Notes: a model not told the origin generated them from the letters alone. A stretch of 64,000 nt of DNA from Streptomyces sp. CNH099 (GCA_000514715.1 AZWL01000014.1:37723-101722), one strand, 5' to 3'; shown: positions 52,205 to 61,499, numbered from the stretch's first letter. Numbers and translations: made by a program.

Positions 52205-52801
52205 TTATTTCTCCGAGTGGCGCAGCCCGCGCCACCTGGTGATCAGCCCCTCCGGCACTTCCTCGGTGGTCAGCACGTACACCAGATGGTCCCGCCACGC
52301 CCCGTCGATGTGCAGGTAGCGGGGGCGCACACCTTCTTCACGGAATCCCAGCTTTTCCACCACACGGCGGCTCGGCAGGTTCTCCGGCCGGATACACACC
52401 TCGATGCGGTGCAGGCCCACCGTCCGGAAACAGTGGTCCACGGCGAGCGCCACGGAGGTCGGCATCACACCGCGCCCCGCGTAATCCCGGTCGATCCAGT
52501 AACCGATATGCCCCGAACGCATCGAGCCCCACGTGACACCCGCCACCGTCAGCTGTCCGCACAGCGTGCCCTCGTATTCGATGACGAAGGGCAGCATCCG
52601 GCCCGCGCTCGCCTCGCTGCGCAGATGCCGGACCATCTGCCGGAACGTGGGGCGGCGGGTGTGCGGGGTGCCGGGGGGCGGGGGCGGGACGGTGGCCTCC
52701 CAGGGGCGCAGCCAGTCGCGGTTGCGCTGGTTGATCTCCCGCCAGGCGCGCTGGTCGCGCACGCGGATGGGGCGGAGGGTCACCGGTCCCTCCGCCAGCA
52801 C
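52205..52801 (-). CDS. RimJ-like GNAT acetyltransferase
   Basis: A 198-aa protein similar to ribosomal-protein N-terminal acetyltransferases: LRPIRVRDQRAWREI at the start, GYWIDRDYAGRGVMPTSVALAVDH (acetyl-CoA loop) and RIEVCIRPENLPSRRVVEKLGFREEG. GTG start. It sits between mogA (17 bp upstream) and glpR on the same strand, a conserved place in actinomycetes. The real substrate is unproven. Confidence 0.87.
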   Translation of the reverse strand: MLAEGPVTLRPIRVRDQRAWREINQRNRDWLRPWEATVPPPPPGTPHTRRPTFRQMVRHLRSEASAGRMLPFVIEYEGTLCGQLTVAGVTWGSMRSGHIGYWIDRDYAGRGVMPTSVALAVDHCFRTVGLHRIEVCIRPENLPSRRVVEKLGFREEGVRPRYLHIDGAWRDHLVYVLTTEEVPEGLITRWRGLRHSEK

Positions 52802-52818
52802 CGCGGGCCAGGACGCGC

Positions 52819-53328
52819 TCAGGGGGCACCGCCGGGGTGTCCGTGCTCGCCCCCACCGCGCGCGTGGTCTCCCCCGTGCACCTGGTCGACCGCGTGCGGC
52901 AGCAGCCGTGCGAGCACCGCGAGCCCGTCGCGTACGCCGCCGGACGAGCCCGGGAGGTTGACGATGACGGTACGGTCCGCGACCCCGGCGAGCCCGCGGG
53001 ACAGCGCGGCGGTGGGCACCTTCCCGTACCCGTACGCCCGGATCGCCTCCGGTACGCCCGGCAGTTGCCGGTCGAGCACCCGGGCGGTCATCTCCGGGGT
53101 GCGGTCGGTGGGCGAGACGCCGGTGCCGCCGGTGGTCAGGACGACGTCGTAGCCGGCGGCGACGGCCTCGCGCAGCACCGCTTCCACGGGCTCGCCGTCC
53201 GGCACCACCCGCGGGCCGTCGGCGGCGAAGCCCATCTCCGCCAGCCCCGCGACGAGCAGCGGGCCGCCGGTGTCCGCGTAGACTCCCGCCGCCGCGCGGT
53301 TGGACACGGTGACCGCCAGGGCCCTCAT
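52819..53328 (-). CDS. mogA: MogA/MoaB-family molybdenum cofactor protein
   Basis: A 169-aa molybdopterin adenylyltransferase-fold protein with TVSNRAAAGVYADTGGPLL and the ligand loop LTTGGTGVSPTDRTPE, then LPGSSGGVRDGL. It would adenylate molybdopterin before molybdate insertion. ATG overlaps the moaC stop (ATGA). The C-terminal ~15 residues are His/Gly-rich. Confidence 0.9.
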   Translation of the reverse strand: MRALAVTVSNRAAAGVYADTGGPLLVAGLAEMGFAADGPRVVPDGEPVEAVLREAVAAGYDVVLTTGGTGVSPTDRTPEMTARVLDRQLPGVPEAIRAYGYGKVPTAALSRGLAGVADRTVIVNLPGSSGGVRDGLAVLARLLPHAVDQVHGGDHARGGGEHGHPGGAP

Positions 53329-53816
53329 GACCGGCTCCAGTCGCCGGACTTGCCGCCGGTCTTCGCCTCGACCCGCACGTCCGTGATGACGGCGCCCTTG
53401 TCGACGGCCTTCACCATGTCGACCACGGTGAGCGCGGCCACCGACACCGCGGTCAGCGCCTCCATCTCCACCCCCGTACGGTCCGTGGTGCGCACGGTCG
53501 CCGCGATCTCCACCGCGTCGTCCGCGACGCCGACGTCGACGGTGACGCCGGACAGGGCGAGGGGGTGGCAGAGCGGGATCAGCTCGGGGGTGCGCTTGGC
53601 GCCCATGATGCCGGCGAGCCGGGCCGTGGCCAGCGCGTCGCCCTTCGGCAGGGCCTCCCCGGGCACGGCGCCGCGCAGCAGTTCGACGACGCGCGGCGAG
53701 ACCAGGACGCGCCCGGAGGCGCGGGCGGTGCGCGCGGTGGCGTCCTTGGCGGAGACGTCGACCATACGGGCGGCGCCGGTGTCGTCGAGGTGGGTCAGGC
53801 GGCTGTGCTGGCTCAT
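53325..53816 (-). CDS. moaC: Cyclic pyranopterin monophosphate synthase
   Basis: MoaC converts the MoaA product to cyclic pyranopterin monophosphate, the first committed step of molybdenum cofactor synthesis. The 163-aa protein has MVDVSAKDATARTARASGRV, GIMGAKRTPELIPLCHPL (with the active His) and VEMEALTAVSVAALTVVDMVKAVDKGA, the most conserved block. ATG 53816 is chosen by family length; GTG 53855 is an in-frame alternative near a GGAGG. It is coupled to mogA. Confidence 0.93.
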   Translation of the reverse strand: MSQHSRLTHLDDTGAARMVDVSAKDATARTARASGRVLVSPRVVELLRGAVPGEALPKGDALATARLAGIMGAKRTPELIPLCHPLALSGVTVDVGVADDAVEIAATVRTTDRTGVEMEALTAVSVAALTVVDMVKAVDKGAVITDVRVEAKTGGKSGDWSRS

Positions 53817-53921
53817 GGCGTCAGAAGCTCCCGAGGTGAGTTCACGCGGAGCCACCGTACCTCCACGGCCTGCGGTTCGGCTCCGCGCGTTTCCTTCCCG
53901 GCGTAGGCTCCCGGCCCGGAC

Positions 53922-55442
53922 TCAGTCGAGGAGTACGACGTCGACGGGCGAGCCCGGCTCGACCTCCGTGGTCTCCTCCGGTACGACGACGAGCGCGTTC
54001 GCCCGGGCCAGCGCCGCCACGAGGTGCGACCCGGCGCCGCCCACGGGGGCGACCTCCGCGCCGTCCGGCCCCGCGCCGTCCGGCCCCTCCCCGCCCGTAC
54101 CGCCGGGCTCGTACCAGCCGCGGAGGAACTGCCGCCGGCCCGCCGGCGACCTCAGCGGCTCGTCGGCGGTGAGCCGGGCCCGCACCACCGGGCGGTGCAC
54201 CGGCTCCATGCCCAGCAGCCTGCGGATCACGGGCCGGACGAACATCTCGAAGGAGATGTACGCGCTCACCGGGTTGCCGGGGAGGGCGAACAGCGGGGTG
54301 CGGTCGGCGCCGATGCGGCCGAACCCCTGCGGCTTGCCCGGCTGCATCGCCAGCCGCCGGAACTCCACGCCGCCGCCGGCCGCGCCGTCCAGCTCGGCCA
54401 GCGCCTCCTTCACCACGTCGTACGCGCCGACGCTGACGCCGCCGCTGGTGACCAGCGCGTCCGCGCGGATGAGCTGGTCCTCGACGGTGGCGCGGAGGGT
54501 CTCGGCGTCGTCGGCGACGGCGCCCACGCGGTAGGCGATGGCCCCCGCGTCGCGGGCGGCGGCGGTGAGCGCGTAGCTGTTGGAGTCGTGGATACGTCCG
54601 GGGGTGAGCTGCTCGCCGGGCGGAACCAGTTCGCTGCCGGTGGAGAGCACGACGACCCGCGGGCGCGGGCGGACCCGCACCGTGCCGCGGCCGATGGCGG
54701 CGAGCAGCCCGATCTGGGCCGGGCCGAGCACCGTGCCGGCGCGCAGCACCAGGTCGCCGGCGAGGACGTCGCTGCCGCGGGTGCGTACGTGCCGGCCGGT
54801 GCCGGCGGCCGCGTAGATGCGCACCTCGCCGCCGGCGCCGGCGGGCGACTCGCTGTGCGGGCGCATGGCGTCGACCCGGCCGCGGCCCGTGCCGCCGTCG
54901 GTCCACTCCACCGGGACGACGGCCTGCGTGCCGGGCGGCAGCGGGGCGCCGGTCATGATGCGGGCGGCCTCGCCGGCGCCGACGTGCGGCAACTCGGTGC
55001 CGCCGCCCGCCGGGACGTCGCCGATGACGCGCAGGACGGCGGGGAACTCGTCGCTCGCGCCCTCGACGTCGACGACGCGTACCGCATACCCGTCCATGGA
55101 GCTGTTGTCGAAGGGCGGGAGGGCGACGGCGGCGGTGACGTCCTCGACGAGGACGCAGCCCTGGGCGTCGAGCAGCTGCAGCTCCAGCGGCTCCAGCGGG
55201 CGGATCTGCCGCAGTATGTCGTCGAGGTGCTCCTCGACGGACCACAGGCCGGCGGACCGGCGCCCCGGCTCCCCGGCGGCGCGCTCCCCGGCCGCGGGCT
55301 CCTGCGCAGGGCGCTCCCCAGCCGCGGGCTCCTGCGCGGCGCGCTCCTGCGCCCCGGCAGCGCCCTCACCTGCCGCGGCGGCGGCCTCCCGCTCCCGCTC
55401 CGGCTCGCCCGTCTCGGTCGCCCCCTGCACGGCCCCGCTCAA
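53922..55442 (-). CDS. glp: Glp, gephyrin-like (MoeA-type) molybdotransferase
   Basis: A 506-aa MoeA/gephyrin-fold protein. The first ~75 residues are an Ala/Glu/Pro-rich extension containing the DNA repeat for AQEPAAGER. Then come the MoeA domains: LPPFDNSSMDGYAVR, PAGGGTELPHVGAGEAARIMTGAPLPPG, VLSTGSELV...GRIHDSNSYAL, TSGGVSVGAYDVVKEAL and LFALPGNPVSAYISFE. In Corynebacterium, Glp binds the FtsZ C terminus and GlpR, coupling division to the cell pole. TTG 55442 overlaps the galU stop (TTGA) and has GGAGGAG 8 nt upstream; GTG 55430 is possible. Confidence 0.88.
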   Translation of the reverse strand: MSGAVQGATETGEPEREREAAAAAGEGAAGAQERAAQEPAAGERPAQEPAAGERAAGEPGRRSAGLWSVEEHLDDILRQIRPLEPLELQLLDAQGCVLVEDVTAAVALPPFDNSSMDGYAVRVVDVEGASDEFPAVLRVIGDVPAGGGTELPHVGAGEAARIMTGAPLPPGTQAVVPVEWTDGGTGRGRVDAMRPHSESPAGAGGEVRIYAAAGTGRHVRTRGSDVLAGDLVLRAGTVLGPAQIGLLAAIGRGTVRVRPRPRVVVLSTGSELVPPGEQLTPGRIHDSNSYALTAAARDAGAIAYRVGAVADDAETLRATVEDQLIRADALVTSGGVSVGAYDVVKEALAELDGAAGGGVEFRRLAMQPGKPQGFGRIGADRTPLFALPGNPVSAYISFEMFVRPVIRRLLGMEPVHRPVVRARLTADEPLRSPAGRRQFLRGWYEPGGTGGEGPDGAGPDGAEVAPVGGAGSHLVAALARANALVVVPEETTEVEPGSPVDVVLLD

Positions 55443-56347
55443 TCCGCCATCTCCTCCGCGACGTACTTCCGCAGCCACGCGCGCAGGTCGGCGCCGAGGT
55501 CCTCGCGCTCGCACGCGAGGCGGACGATGGCCCGCAGGTAGTCCCCGCGGTCACCGGTGTCGTACCGCCGGCCCTTGAACACCACGCCGTACACCGGGCT
55601 CTGCAGCTCCTCGTCCGTCGCGAGCCGCTGCAGCGCGTCGGTGAGCTGGATCTCGTTCCCCCGGCCGGGTTCCGTCGTGCGCAGCACGTCGAAGACCGCG
55701 GGGTCGAGGACGTAGCGCCCGATGACGGCGTAGTTGCTGGGCGCGTCGGCGGGGGCGGGCTTCTCGACGAGGTCCGTGACGCGTACGACGTCGCTGTCGG
55801 CGGTGGTCTCCACCGCCGCGCAGCCGTAGAGGTGAACCTGCTCCGGGTCGACCTCCATCAGCGCGATGACGCTGCCGCCGTGGTCGGCCCGGGCGCGCAC
55901 CATGCGGGCCAGCAGCGGGTCGCGCGGGTCGATGAGGTCGTCGCCGAGGAGGACGGCGAACGGCTGGTCGCCGACGTGCTCGGCGGCGCACAGCACCGCG
56001 TGGCCCAGGCCGCGCGGGTCGCCCTGGCGGACGTAGTGGATGTTGGCCAGGTCGTTGGACTCGGCGACCTTGGCCAGGCGCCCTTCGTCGCCCTTCTTAC
56101 GGAGAGCCTCTTCCAGCTCGTGGTTGCGGTCGAAGTGGTCTTCGAGCGGGCGCTTGTTCCGCCCGGTGATCATGAGGACGTCGGAGAGTCCGGCCGAGAC
56201 GGCCTCCTCGACGACGTACTGGATCGCGGGCTTGTCGACCACGGGCAGCATCTCTTTCGGCGTCGCCTTGGTCGCCGGCAGGAAGCGGGTGCCGAGGCCG
56301 GCGGCCGGGATGACAGCCTTGGTGATCCGAGTACGCGAAGAATCCAT
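55439..56347 (-). CDS. galU: UTP-glucose-1-phosphate uridylyltransferase
   Basis: GalU makes UDP-glucose from UTP and glucose-1-phosphate. The 302-aa protein has the nucleotidyltransferase signature AVIPAAGLGTRFLPATKATPKEMLP, VDKPAIQYVVEEA, LLGDDLI and EKPAPADAPSNYAVIGRYVL. ATG 56347 is used; an in-frame ATG at 56359 is less likely. TATGGT 7 nt upstream suggests leaderless translation. First gene of the galU-glp-moaC-mogA-rimJ-glpR run, 30 bp from the divergent cyclo-ligase start. Confidence 0.93.
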   Translation of the reverse strand: MDSSRTRITKAVIPAAGLGTRFLPATKATPKEMLPVVDKPAIQYVVEEAVSAGLSDVLMITGRNKRPLEDHFDRNHELEEALRKKGDEGRLAKVAESNDLANIHYVRQGDPRGLGHAVLCAAEHVGDQPFAVLLGDDLIDPRDPLLARMVRARADHGGSVIALMEVDPEQVHLYGCAAVETTADSDVVRVTDLVEKPAPADAPSNYAVIGRYVLDPAVFDVLRTTEPGRGNEIQLTDALQRLATDEELQSPVYGVVFKGRRYDTGDRGDYLRAIVRLACEREDLGADLRAWLRKYVAEEMAD

Positions 56348-56377
56348 GTTCAGCACCATAAGGGTAGGTACGGACAA

Positions 56378-57088
56378 GTGGGCAGCGACCAGGCCAGAAA
56401 GGCGGCGTTGCGCCGCACCCTACTCGCGGCGCGGGCCGCCGTGCCGCCGGGTGAGGCGGAGGCGGCGGCGCGCCGGCTGGCCCGGCGGGCGCTGGAGCTG
56501 CCGGAACTGGCGGGGGCGCGGACGGTGGCGGCGTACGTGTCGGTGGGCCGCGAGCCGGGGACGCGGGAGCTGCTGGCGGAGCTGTGGGCGCGCGGGACGG
56601 CGGTGCTGCTGCCGGTGCTGCTGGCGGACGGCGACCTGGACTGGGCGGAGTACGGCGGCCCGGACGCGCTGCGGGCCGCCGGGCGCGGGCTGCTGGAGCC
56701 GGCCGGGCCGCGGCTGGGGCCGGCGGCGGTGCGGGCGGCGGAGACGGTGCTGCTGCCGGGGCTCGCGGTGGACGGCCGGGGGATGCGGCTGGGGCGCGGC
56801 GGCGGGTCGTACGACCGGGTGCTGGCGCGGCTGGCGGAGCCGGCAGAGCCGACGGGCGCAGCAGCAAAGCCGGCGGAGGCGGCCGGGCCCGCGGGCGGCG
56901 GCGGGATCGGTGACGGGGACGGTGACCGCGGCACGGCCGGTGCCGGTGCCGGCGGGGGTGCCGCTCTCGTCGTGCTCCTCTACGACGGCGAGGTGCTCGA
57001 CCACGTACCCGCCGAGCCGCACGACCGCCCCGTGACCGCCGCGGTCACGCCCTCCGCGGTGTACCGCTTCCGGCCGCCGCAGCCGTAG
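56378..57088 (+). CDS. 5-formyltetrahydrofolate cyclo-ligase
   Basis: A 236-aa enzyme that converts 5-formyl-THF to 5,10-methenyl-THF with ATP. It has ARKAALRRTLLAARAAV, VSVGREPGT, LLPGLAVDGRGMRLGRGGGSYDR (the main signature) and DRPVTAAVTPSAVYRF at the end. A ~40-aa Ala/Gly/Pro insertion (residues ~155-195) splits the C-terminal half, unusual for the family. GTG 56378 follows TAGGTA by 7 nt, so a leaderless mRNA is likely. Confidence 0.9.
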   Translation: MGSDQARKAALRRTLLAARAAVPPGEAEAAARRLARRALELPELAGARTVAAYVSVGREPGTRELLAELWARGTAVLLPVLLADGDLDWAEYGGPDALRAAGRGLLEPAGPRLGPAAVRAAETVLLPGLAVDGRGMRLGRGGGSYDRVLARLAEPAEPTGAAAKPAEAAGPAGGGGIGDGDGDRGTAGAGAGGGAALVVLLYDGEVLDHVPAEPHDRPVTAAVTPSAVYRFRPPQP

Positions 57089-57146
57089 CCGGCGGTCCGG
57101 GTCCCCCGCCCGTGCGGTCCCGTACGTCCGTCCGTACGGGTGCGGC

Positions 57147-59837
57147 TCACGGCGACAGCGTCATCGTGTCCTCCGCGGCCTCCTCCACCGCCTTGTCCGT
57201 GAACGGCCACTCGTACAGCTCGCCCTTCGCCCACGCCGTCGTCTGGTCCGTGTAGTGCGGGTGGAAGGCGTGTCCCGAGGCGCCGGAGAGGTTGACCCAG
57301 CCGGAGCCGTCGAGGTCCGCCAGGTCCACCACCATCCGCATGGACGGCACCCACAGCACGTCGTATCCGCCCGCCGCGTTCCAGCCGGTGGCGTTGACGG
57401 CGGCCTCGCCGCCGCTGAGGTTCCACGGGCCGCGGTTGAGCAGCCACCGCACGATCCCGGGGCCGTCGGTGCCCAGCGTCTGGTTGCGCAGCATCAGTTG
57501 GTGCAGCCGGCCCCAGGACCAGGTGTGGATGTCCTTGCCCAGCTCGGCGGTCAGCTCCCAGCGGGCGTCGTTCATGGCGTGTTCGAAGAGTTCGTCGCGG
57601 TTCTCGTCGAGGGGCTTGCCGTCGCTGTCGGTGGTCTGCCACCAGCTGTTGTCCTCGTCCTTGAGGATGCTCCGTACGACCTCGAACCACCGGTCCCCGC
57701 CGTCCGGCTGGGCGGCGTCCGCGTCGCGCTCGCCGCATTCGCGCACGGTGGCCGGGCCGTCCGGGTCGGCCGCCGGGTTGGCGGGGGGCACCCGCAGGCA
57801 CTCGCCGTCCGGGCGCAGTTCCTTGGGCATCTTGTCGCCGAAGGCGAGCTTGAGGATGTTGCGCCAGACCGCGTTGAAGTACGCGGCGGCGGAGGAGTCG
57901 GTGTCCTGGCTGTAGTTCCAGTCCTTCAGCAGGTCCTGGGCCTCGCGCACCATCGGGTCGTCGATCTCGATCTTCAGCAGCAGCGGGGTGAGCAGCTCGG
58001 CGATCTCGCTGTGGTTGTCGAGCTGCATCGTGCGCATGTCGTCCGGGGAGATCTTCCCGCCGTCCTGGATCTTCTCTTCTATGAGGTCGGCGATGCGCTG
58101 GCTGCGGGTGCCGTAGCCGGGGTCGGTGGTGAGCAGGTAGGGGTAGTCGTTCTCGTTGACGACCGCCTGGTTGGCGGTGACGACGTAGCCGCGCTCGGGG
58201 TTCAGCTCCCAGGGCAGCGCGTCGAAGGGGATGTAGCCGTCCCAGGCGTACGCCGGGTTCCAGCCGGGCGCCGGCAGGCTGCCGTCGCCGCTGCCGCGCC
58301 GCGGGATCTTGCCGGGCGCCTGGTAGCCGATGTTCCCCTCCCTGTCGGCGTAGACGAGGTTCTGCGAGGGCACGGCGAAGTCCCGGGCCGCGTCGCGGAA
58401 CTCCTCGAAGTCGCCGGCCTTGTTGATGCCGAAGACGGCGTCCATGGTGCTGGACGGGTCGAGTGCGGTCCAGCGCAGCGAGACGGCGTAGCCATCGCCG
58501 CGGTCGGGCGCGGAGTTGCCGACGGGGGCCTCCTTGCCGACCTCGGCCAGCTCGTCGCTGCGGTCGGAGATCACGGGCCCGTTGCGCGTGGTGCGTACGG
58601 TGATGCGCTTGTCCTTGCCGTCCGCGACCTTGATCAGCTCTTCGCGGACGCCGAACTCGCGCGTCTTGCCGTCATACAGATAACCGTCGTCCTCGACCTT
58701 CTCCAGATACAGGTCGGCGACGTCGGCGCCGAGGTTGGTCAGCCCCCAGGAGATGTCGTCGTTGTGGCCTATGACGATCCCGGGCATGCCGGAGAAGGAG
58801 AAGCCGCTGACCTCGTACGGGCAGTCGTCGCTGACCCTGGTGCACTGCAGGCCCATCTGGTACCAGACGGACGGCAGCTGCGCGGCCAGGTGCGGGTCGT
58901 TGGCGAGCAGGGGTTTCCCGGTGGTGGTCAGGTCGCCGGAGACCACCCAGGAGTTGGAGCCGATGCCGCTGCCGCTGGGGCCGAGGAGGGCGGGCACGTC
59001 GTCCATGGTCTTCGCCAGCGCGCCCATCTGGCTGCTGAGGCCCTGCGTGGCGGCGCCGAACGTGCTCTGGGCGCCCTCCGGGTCGTAGCCGTCCTCGGTG
59101 GCGCTGCCGCCCGCCACGACGGGCTCGTTGCGCTTGTACGGGTACGGCGGGTAGAGGTCGGCGATCTCGCCCTCGTCGAAGCGCTGGGAGAGCAGCGAGC
59201 GGTCGATCTCGTCCTCGACGTTGGCCCGCAGGTCCCACGCCATCGCCTTCAGCCAGGCGACGGAGTCGACGGGGGTCCACTTCTCCGGCTCGTAGTCGTT
59301 GACGAACCCCAGGGCGGCGTACTCCACGGACAGGCCGGAGCCGCTGTGGTCCGCGAGGTAGGCGTTGACCCCGTCGGCGTAGGCCCGCAGGTACTTCTTC
59401 GTCTCCGCCGAGAGCTTGTCCTCGTACTCCTTCTGCGCCACCTCCCGCCACCCCAGTGTGCGCAGGAACTCGTCGGTCTCGACCTGATCCTCGCCGAACA
59501 TCTCCGACAGCCGGCCCGACGTCATGTGCCGGCGGACGTCCATCTCCCAGAAGCGGTCCTGCGCGTGCACGAAGCCCTGCGCCCGGAAGAGGTCCTCGGC
59601 GGTGTCCCCGTAGAGCGTCGGCACGCCCCGGGCGTCGCGCTTGACCGTGACCGGCGAGGCCAGGCCAGGCAGCTTGAGCGACCCGGTGGTCTGCGGAAAG
59701 GAGTCGCGCACCGTGCTGACGGTCCAGAACGCGGCCGCGCCCAGGCCCAGCACGAGCGCGGTGGCGAGACCGATCGCGACGAAGATGAGGCGGCGCCGCC
59801 TCTTGCCTGCCGCACGGCCGTTCTCGTTGACGGGCAT
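57147..59837 (-). CDS. Penicillin acylase family Ntn-hydrolase
   Basis: An 896-aa membrane-anchored or exported amidase. One hydrophobic segment (residues ~17-38) follows a KRRRR motif. The alpha part has KRDARGVPTLYGDT and GFVHAQDRFWEMDVRRHMTSGRLSE. The nucleophile is S294 in GSNSWVV, where autocleavage exposes the beta-chain Ser; ANDPHLAAQLPSVWY and GHNDDISWGLTN follow. Relatives cleave penicillins, acyl-homoserine lactones or lipopeptides; the substrate is unknown. AAGGA is ~6 nt upstream of the ATG. Confidence 0.92.
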   Translation of the reverse strand: MPVNENGRAAGKRRRRLIFVAIGLATALVLGLGAAAFWTVSTVRDSFPQTTGSLKLPGLASPVTVKRDARGVPTLYGDTAEDLFRAQGFVHAQDRFWEMDVRRHMTSGRLSEMFGEDQVETDEFLRTLGWREVAQKEYEDKLSAETKKYLRAYADGVNAYLADHSGSGLSVEYAALGFVNDYEPEKWTPVDSVAWLKAMAWDLRANVEDEIDRSLLSQRFDEGEIADLYPPYPYKRNEPVVAGGSATEDGYDPEGAQSTFGAATQGLSSQMGALAKTMDDVPALLGPSGSGIGSNSWVVSGDLTTTGKPLLANDPHLAAQLPSVWYQMGLQCTRVSDDCPYEVSGFSFSGMPGIVIGHNDDISWGLTNLGADVADLYLEKVEDDGYLYDGKTREFGVREELIKVADGKDKRITVRTTRNGPVISDRSDELAEVGKEAPVGNSAPDRGDGYAVSLRWTALDPSSTMDAVFGINKAGDFEEFRDAARDFAVPSQNLVYADREGNIGYQAPGKIPRRGSGDGSLPAPGWNPAYAWDGYIPFDALPWELNPERGYVVTANQAVVNENDYPYLLTTDPGYGTRSQRIADLIEEKIQDGGKISPDDMRTMQLDNHSEIAELLTPLLLKIEIDDPMVREAQDLLKDWNYSQDTDSSAAAYFNAVWRNILKLAFGDKMPKELRPDGECLRVPPANPAADPDGPATVRECGERDADAAQPDGGDRWFEVVRSILKDEDNSWWQTTDSDGKPLDENRDELFEHAMNDARWELTAELGKDIHTWSWGRLHQLMLRNQTLGTDGPGIVRWLLNRGPWNLSGGEAAVNATGWNAAGGYDVLWVPSMRMVVDLADLDGSGWVNLSGASGHAFHPHYTDQTTAWAKGELYEWPFTDKAVEEAAEDTMTLSP

Positions 59838-59993
59838 GCCTGTCCTTCTGGAGCCAGGTGAGCACTTGCTGGAGCAACCTTAGGCGCCCGGCCGGCGGGC
59901 ATCGTACGGCCCCTGGACAGTCCCCGGAACAGCGGGCGCGGGGACACTCAGGGTAAATTCTCCGTCAAGCACGCAAAGGCGAGGGGGAGAACG

Positions 59994-61499
59994 CTGTCAG
60001 TCGAAGACCTCAACAAGCTCGCGCTCGTCGCCGCCCTGGTTCTCCTGGTCGCCGTCGCGGCGGTCCGGCTCGCGTCCCGCACCGGCCTGCCCAGCCTCCT
60101 GCTGTACATGGGCATCGGCGTCCTCGTCGGCGAGGACGGACTGTTCGGCTACGACTTCGACGACGTGGAGCTGACCCAGGTCTTCGGCTACGCGGCCCTC
60201 GCGCTGATCCTCGCGGAGGGCGGCCTCGGCACGAAGTGGCGTGAGATCAGACCGGCGCTGCCGGCCGCCGCCGTGCTGTCCACCGTGGGCGTCGCGGCGA
60301 GCGTCGGCGTGACGGCGGCCGGCGCGCACTACCTCGCCGGTCTGGAGTGGAAGCAGGCGCTCATCATGGGCGCCGTCGTCTCCTCCACGGATGCCGCGGC
60401 GGTGTTCTCTGTACTGAGAAGGGTGCCGCTGCCCAAGCGGGTCACGGGCGTGATGGAGGCCGAGTCCGGGTTCAACGACGCGCCCGTGGTCATCCTGGTC
60501 GTCGCCTTCTCCACCTCGGGCGACGTGTCCAGCTGGTACGTCCTTCTCGGCGAGATCCTGCTGCAGCTGGCCATCGGGGCGGCGCTGGGGCTGGCGATCG
60601 GCTGGCTGGGCTCCTTCGCGCTGCGGCACGTGGCGCTGCCGGCCTCCGGCCTGTACCCGATCGCGGTGATGGCCCTCGCCATGGTGGCGTACGCCGTCGC
60701 CGCGCTGGCGCACGGCAGCGGCTTCCTGGCCGTCTACCTGGCGGCGATGGTTCTGGGGAACGCGAAGCTGCCGCACTGGTCGGCCACCCGCGGCTTCGCC
60801 GACGGGGTCGGGTGGCTGGCCCAGATCGGGATGTTCGTGCTGCTCGGGCTGCTGGTGACGCCGCACGAGCTGGGCGACGACATCCTGCCGGCGGTGGTCA
60901 TCGGACTGGTGCTGACGACGGTGGCGCGGCCGGTGTCGGTGATCGTGAGCCTGCTGCCGTTCCGCATCCCGTGGCGGGAACAGGCGCTGATGTCGTGGGC
61001 GGGCCTGCGCGGCGCGGTGCCGATCGTCCTGGCGACGATCCCGATGGTGAACGACGTCCCCGGTTCCGAACGCGTGTTCAGCATCGTGTTCGTGCTCGTC
61101 ATCGTCTACACGGTGGTGCAGGGGCCGACGCTGCCGCTGGTGGCGCGGTGGCTGCGCCTCGGGGAGAAGGACGCGGCGTACGACCTGGGCATCGAGTCGG
61201 CGCCGCTGGAGCGGCTGCGGGGGCACCTGCTGTCGCTGTCGGTGCCGGAGCGGTCGCGGATGCACGGGGTGGAGGTCGGCGAGCTGAGGCTGCCGCCGGG
61301 GGCGGCGGTGACGCTGGTGGTGCGGGACGGGGCGAGCTTCGTGCCGTCGCCGACGGACGCCCTGCGGCGGGGGGACGACCTGCTGGTGGTGGCCACGGAC
61401 GAGGTGCGGGACGCGGCGGAGCAGCGGCTGCGGGACGTGGGGCGGGGCGGCAAGCTGGCGCGGTGGCTGGGCGGGAACGAGGAGCGGCGGGAGGGGTAG
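59994..61499 (+). CDS. CPA1-family cation/proton antiporter with TrkA-C domain (probable CTG start)
   Basis: A 501-aa NhaP2/CvrA-type potassium-proton antiporter with twelve to thirteen helices, the motif SSTDAAAVFSVLRRV, ESGFNDAPVVI (ion-binding Asp) and GLRGAVPIVLATIP, then a TrkA-C regulatory domain (residues ~420-495). The frame has no ATG, GTG or TTG before 60108, which would remove the first helix. CTG at 59994 gives the full N terminus (LSVEDLNKLALVAALVLLVA) and has GAGGGGGAG just upstream, so CTG is taken as the start. Confidence 0.85.
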   Translation: MSVEDLNKLALVAALVLLVAVAAVRLASRTGLPSLLLYMGIGVLVGEDGLFGYDFDDVELTQVFGYAALALILAEGGLGTKWREIRPALPAAAVLSTVGVAASVGVTAAGAHYLAGLEWKQALIMGAVVSSTDAAAVFSVLRRVPLPKRVTGVMEAESGFNDAPVVILVVAFSTSGDVSSWYVLLGEILLQLAIGAALGLAIGWLGSFALRHVALPASGLYPIAVMALAMVAYAVAALAHGSGFLAVYLAAMVLGNAKLPHWSATRGFADGVGWLAQIGMFVLLGLLVTPHELGDDILPAVVIGLVLTTVARPVSVIVSLLPFRIPWREQALMSWAGLRGAVPIVLATIPMVNDVPGSERVFSIVFVLVIVYTVVQGPTLPLVARWLRLGEKDAAYDLGIESAPLERLRGHLLSLSVPERSRMHGVEVGELRLPPGAAVTLVVRDGASFVPSPTDALRRGDDLLVVATDEVRDAAEQRLRDVGRGGKLARWLGGNEERREG

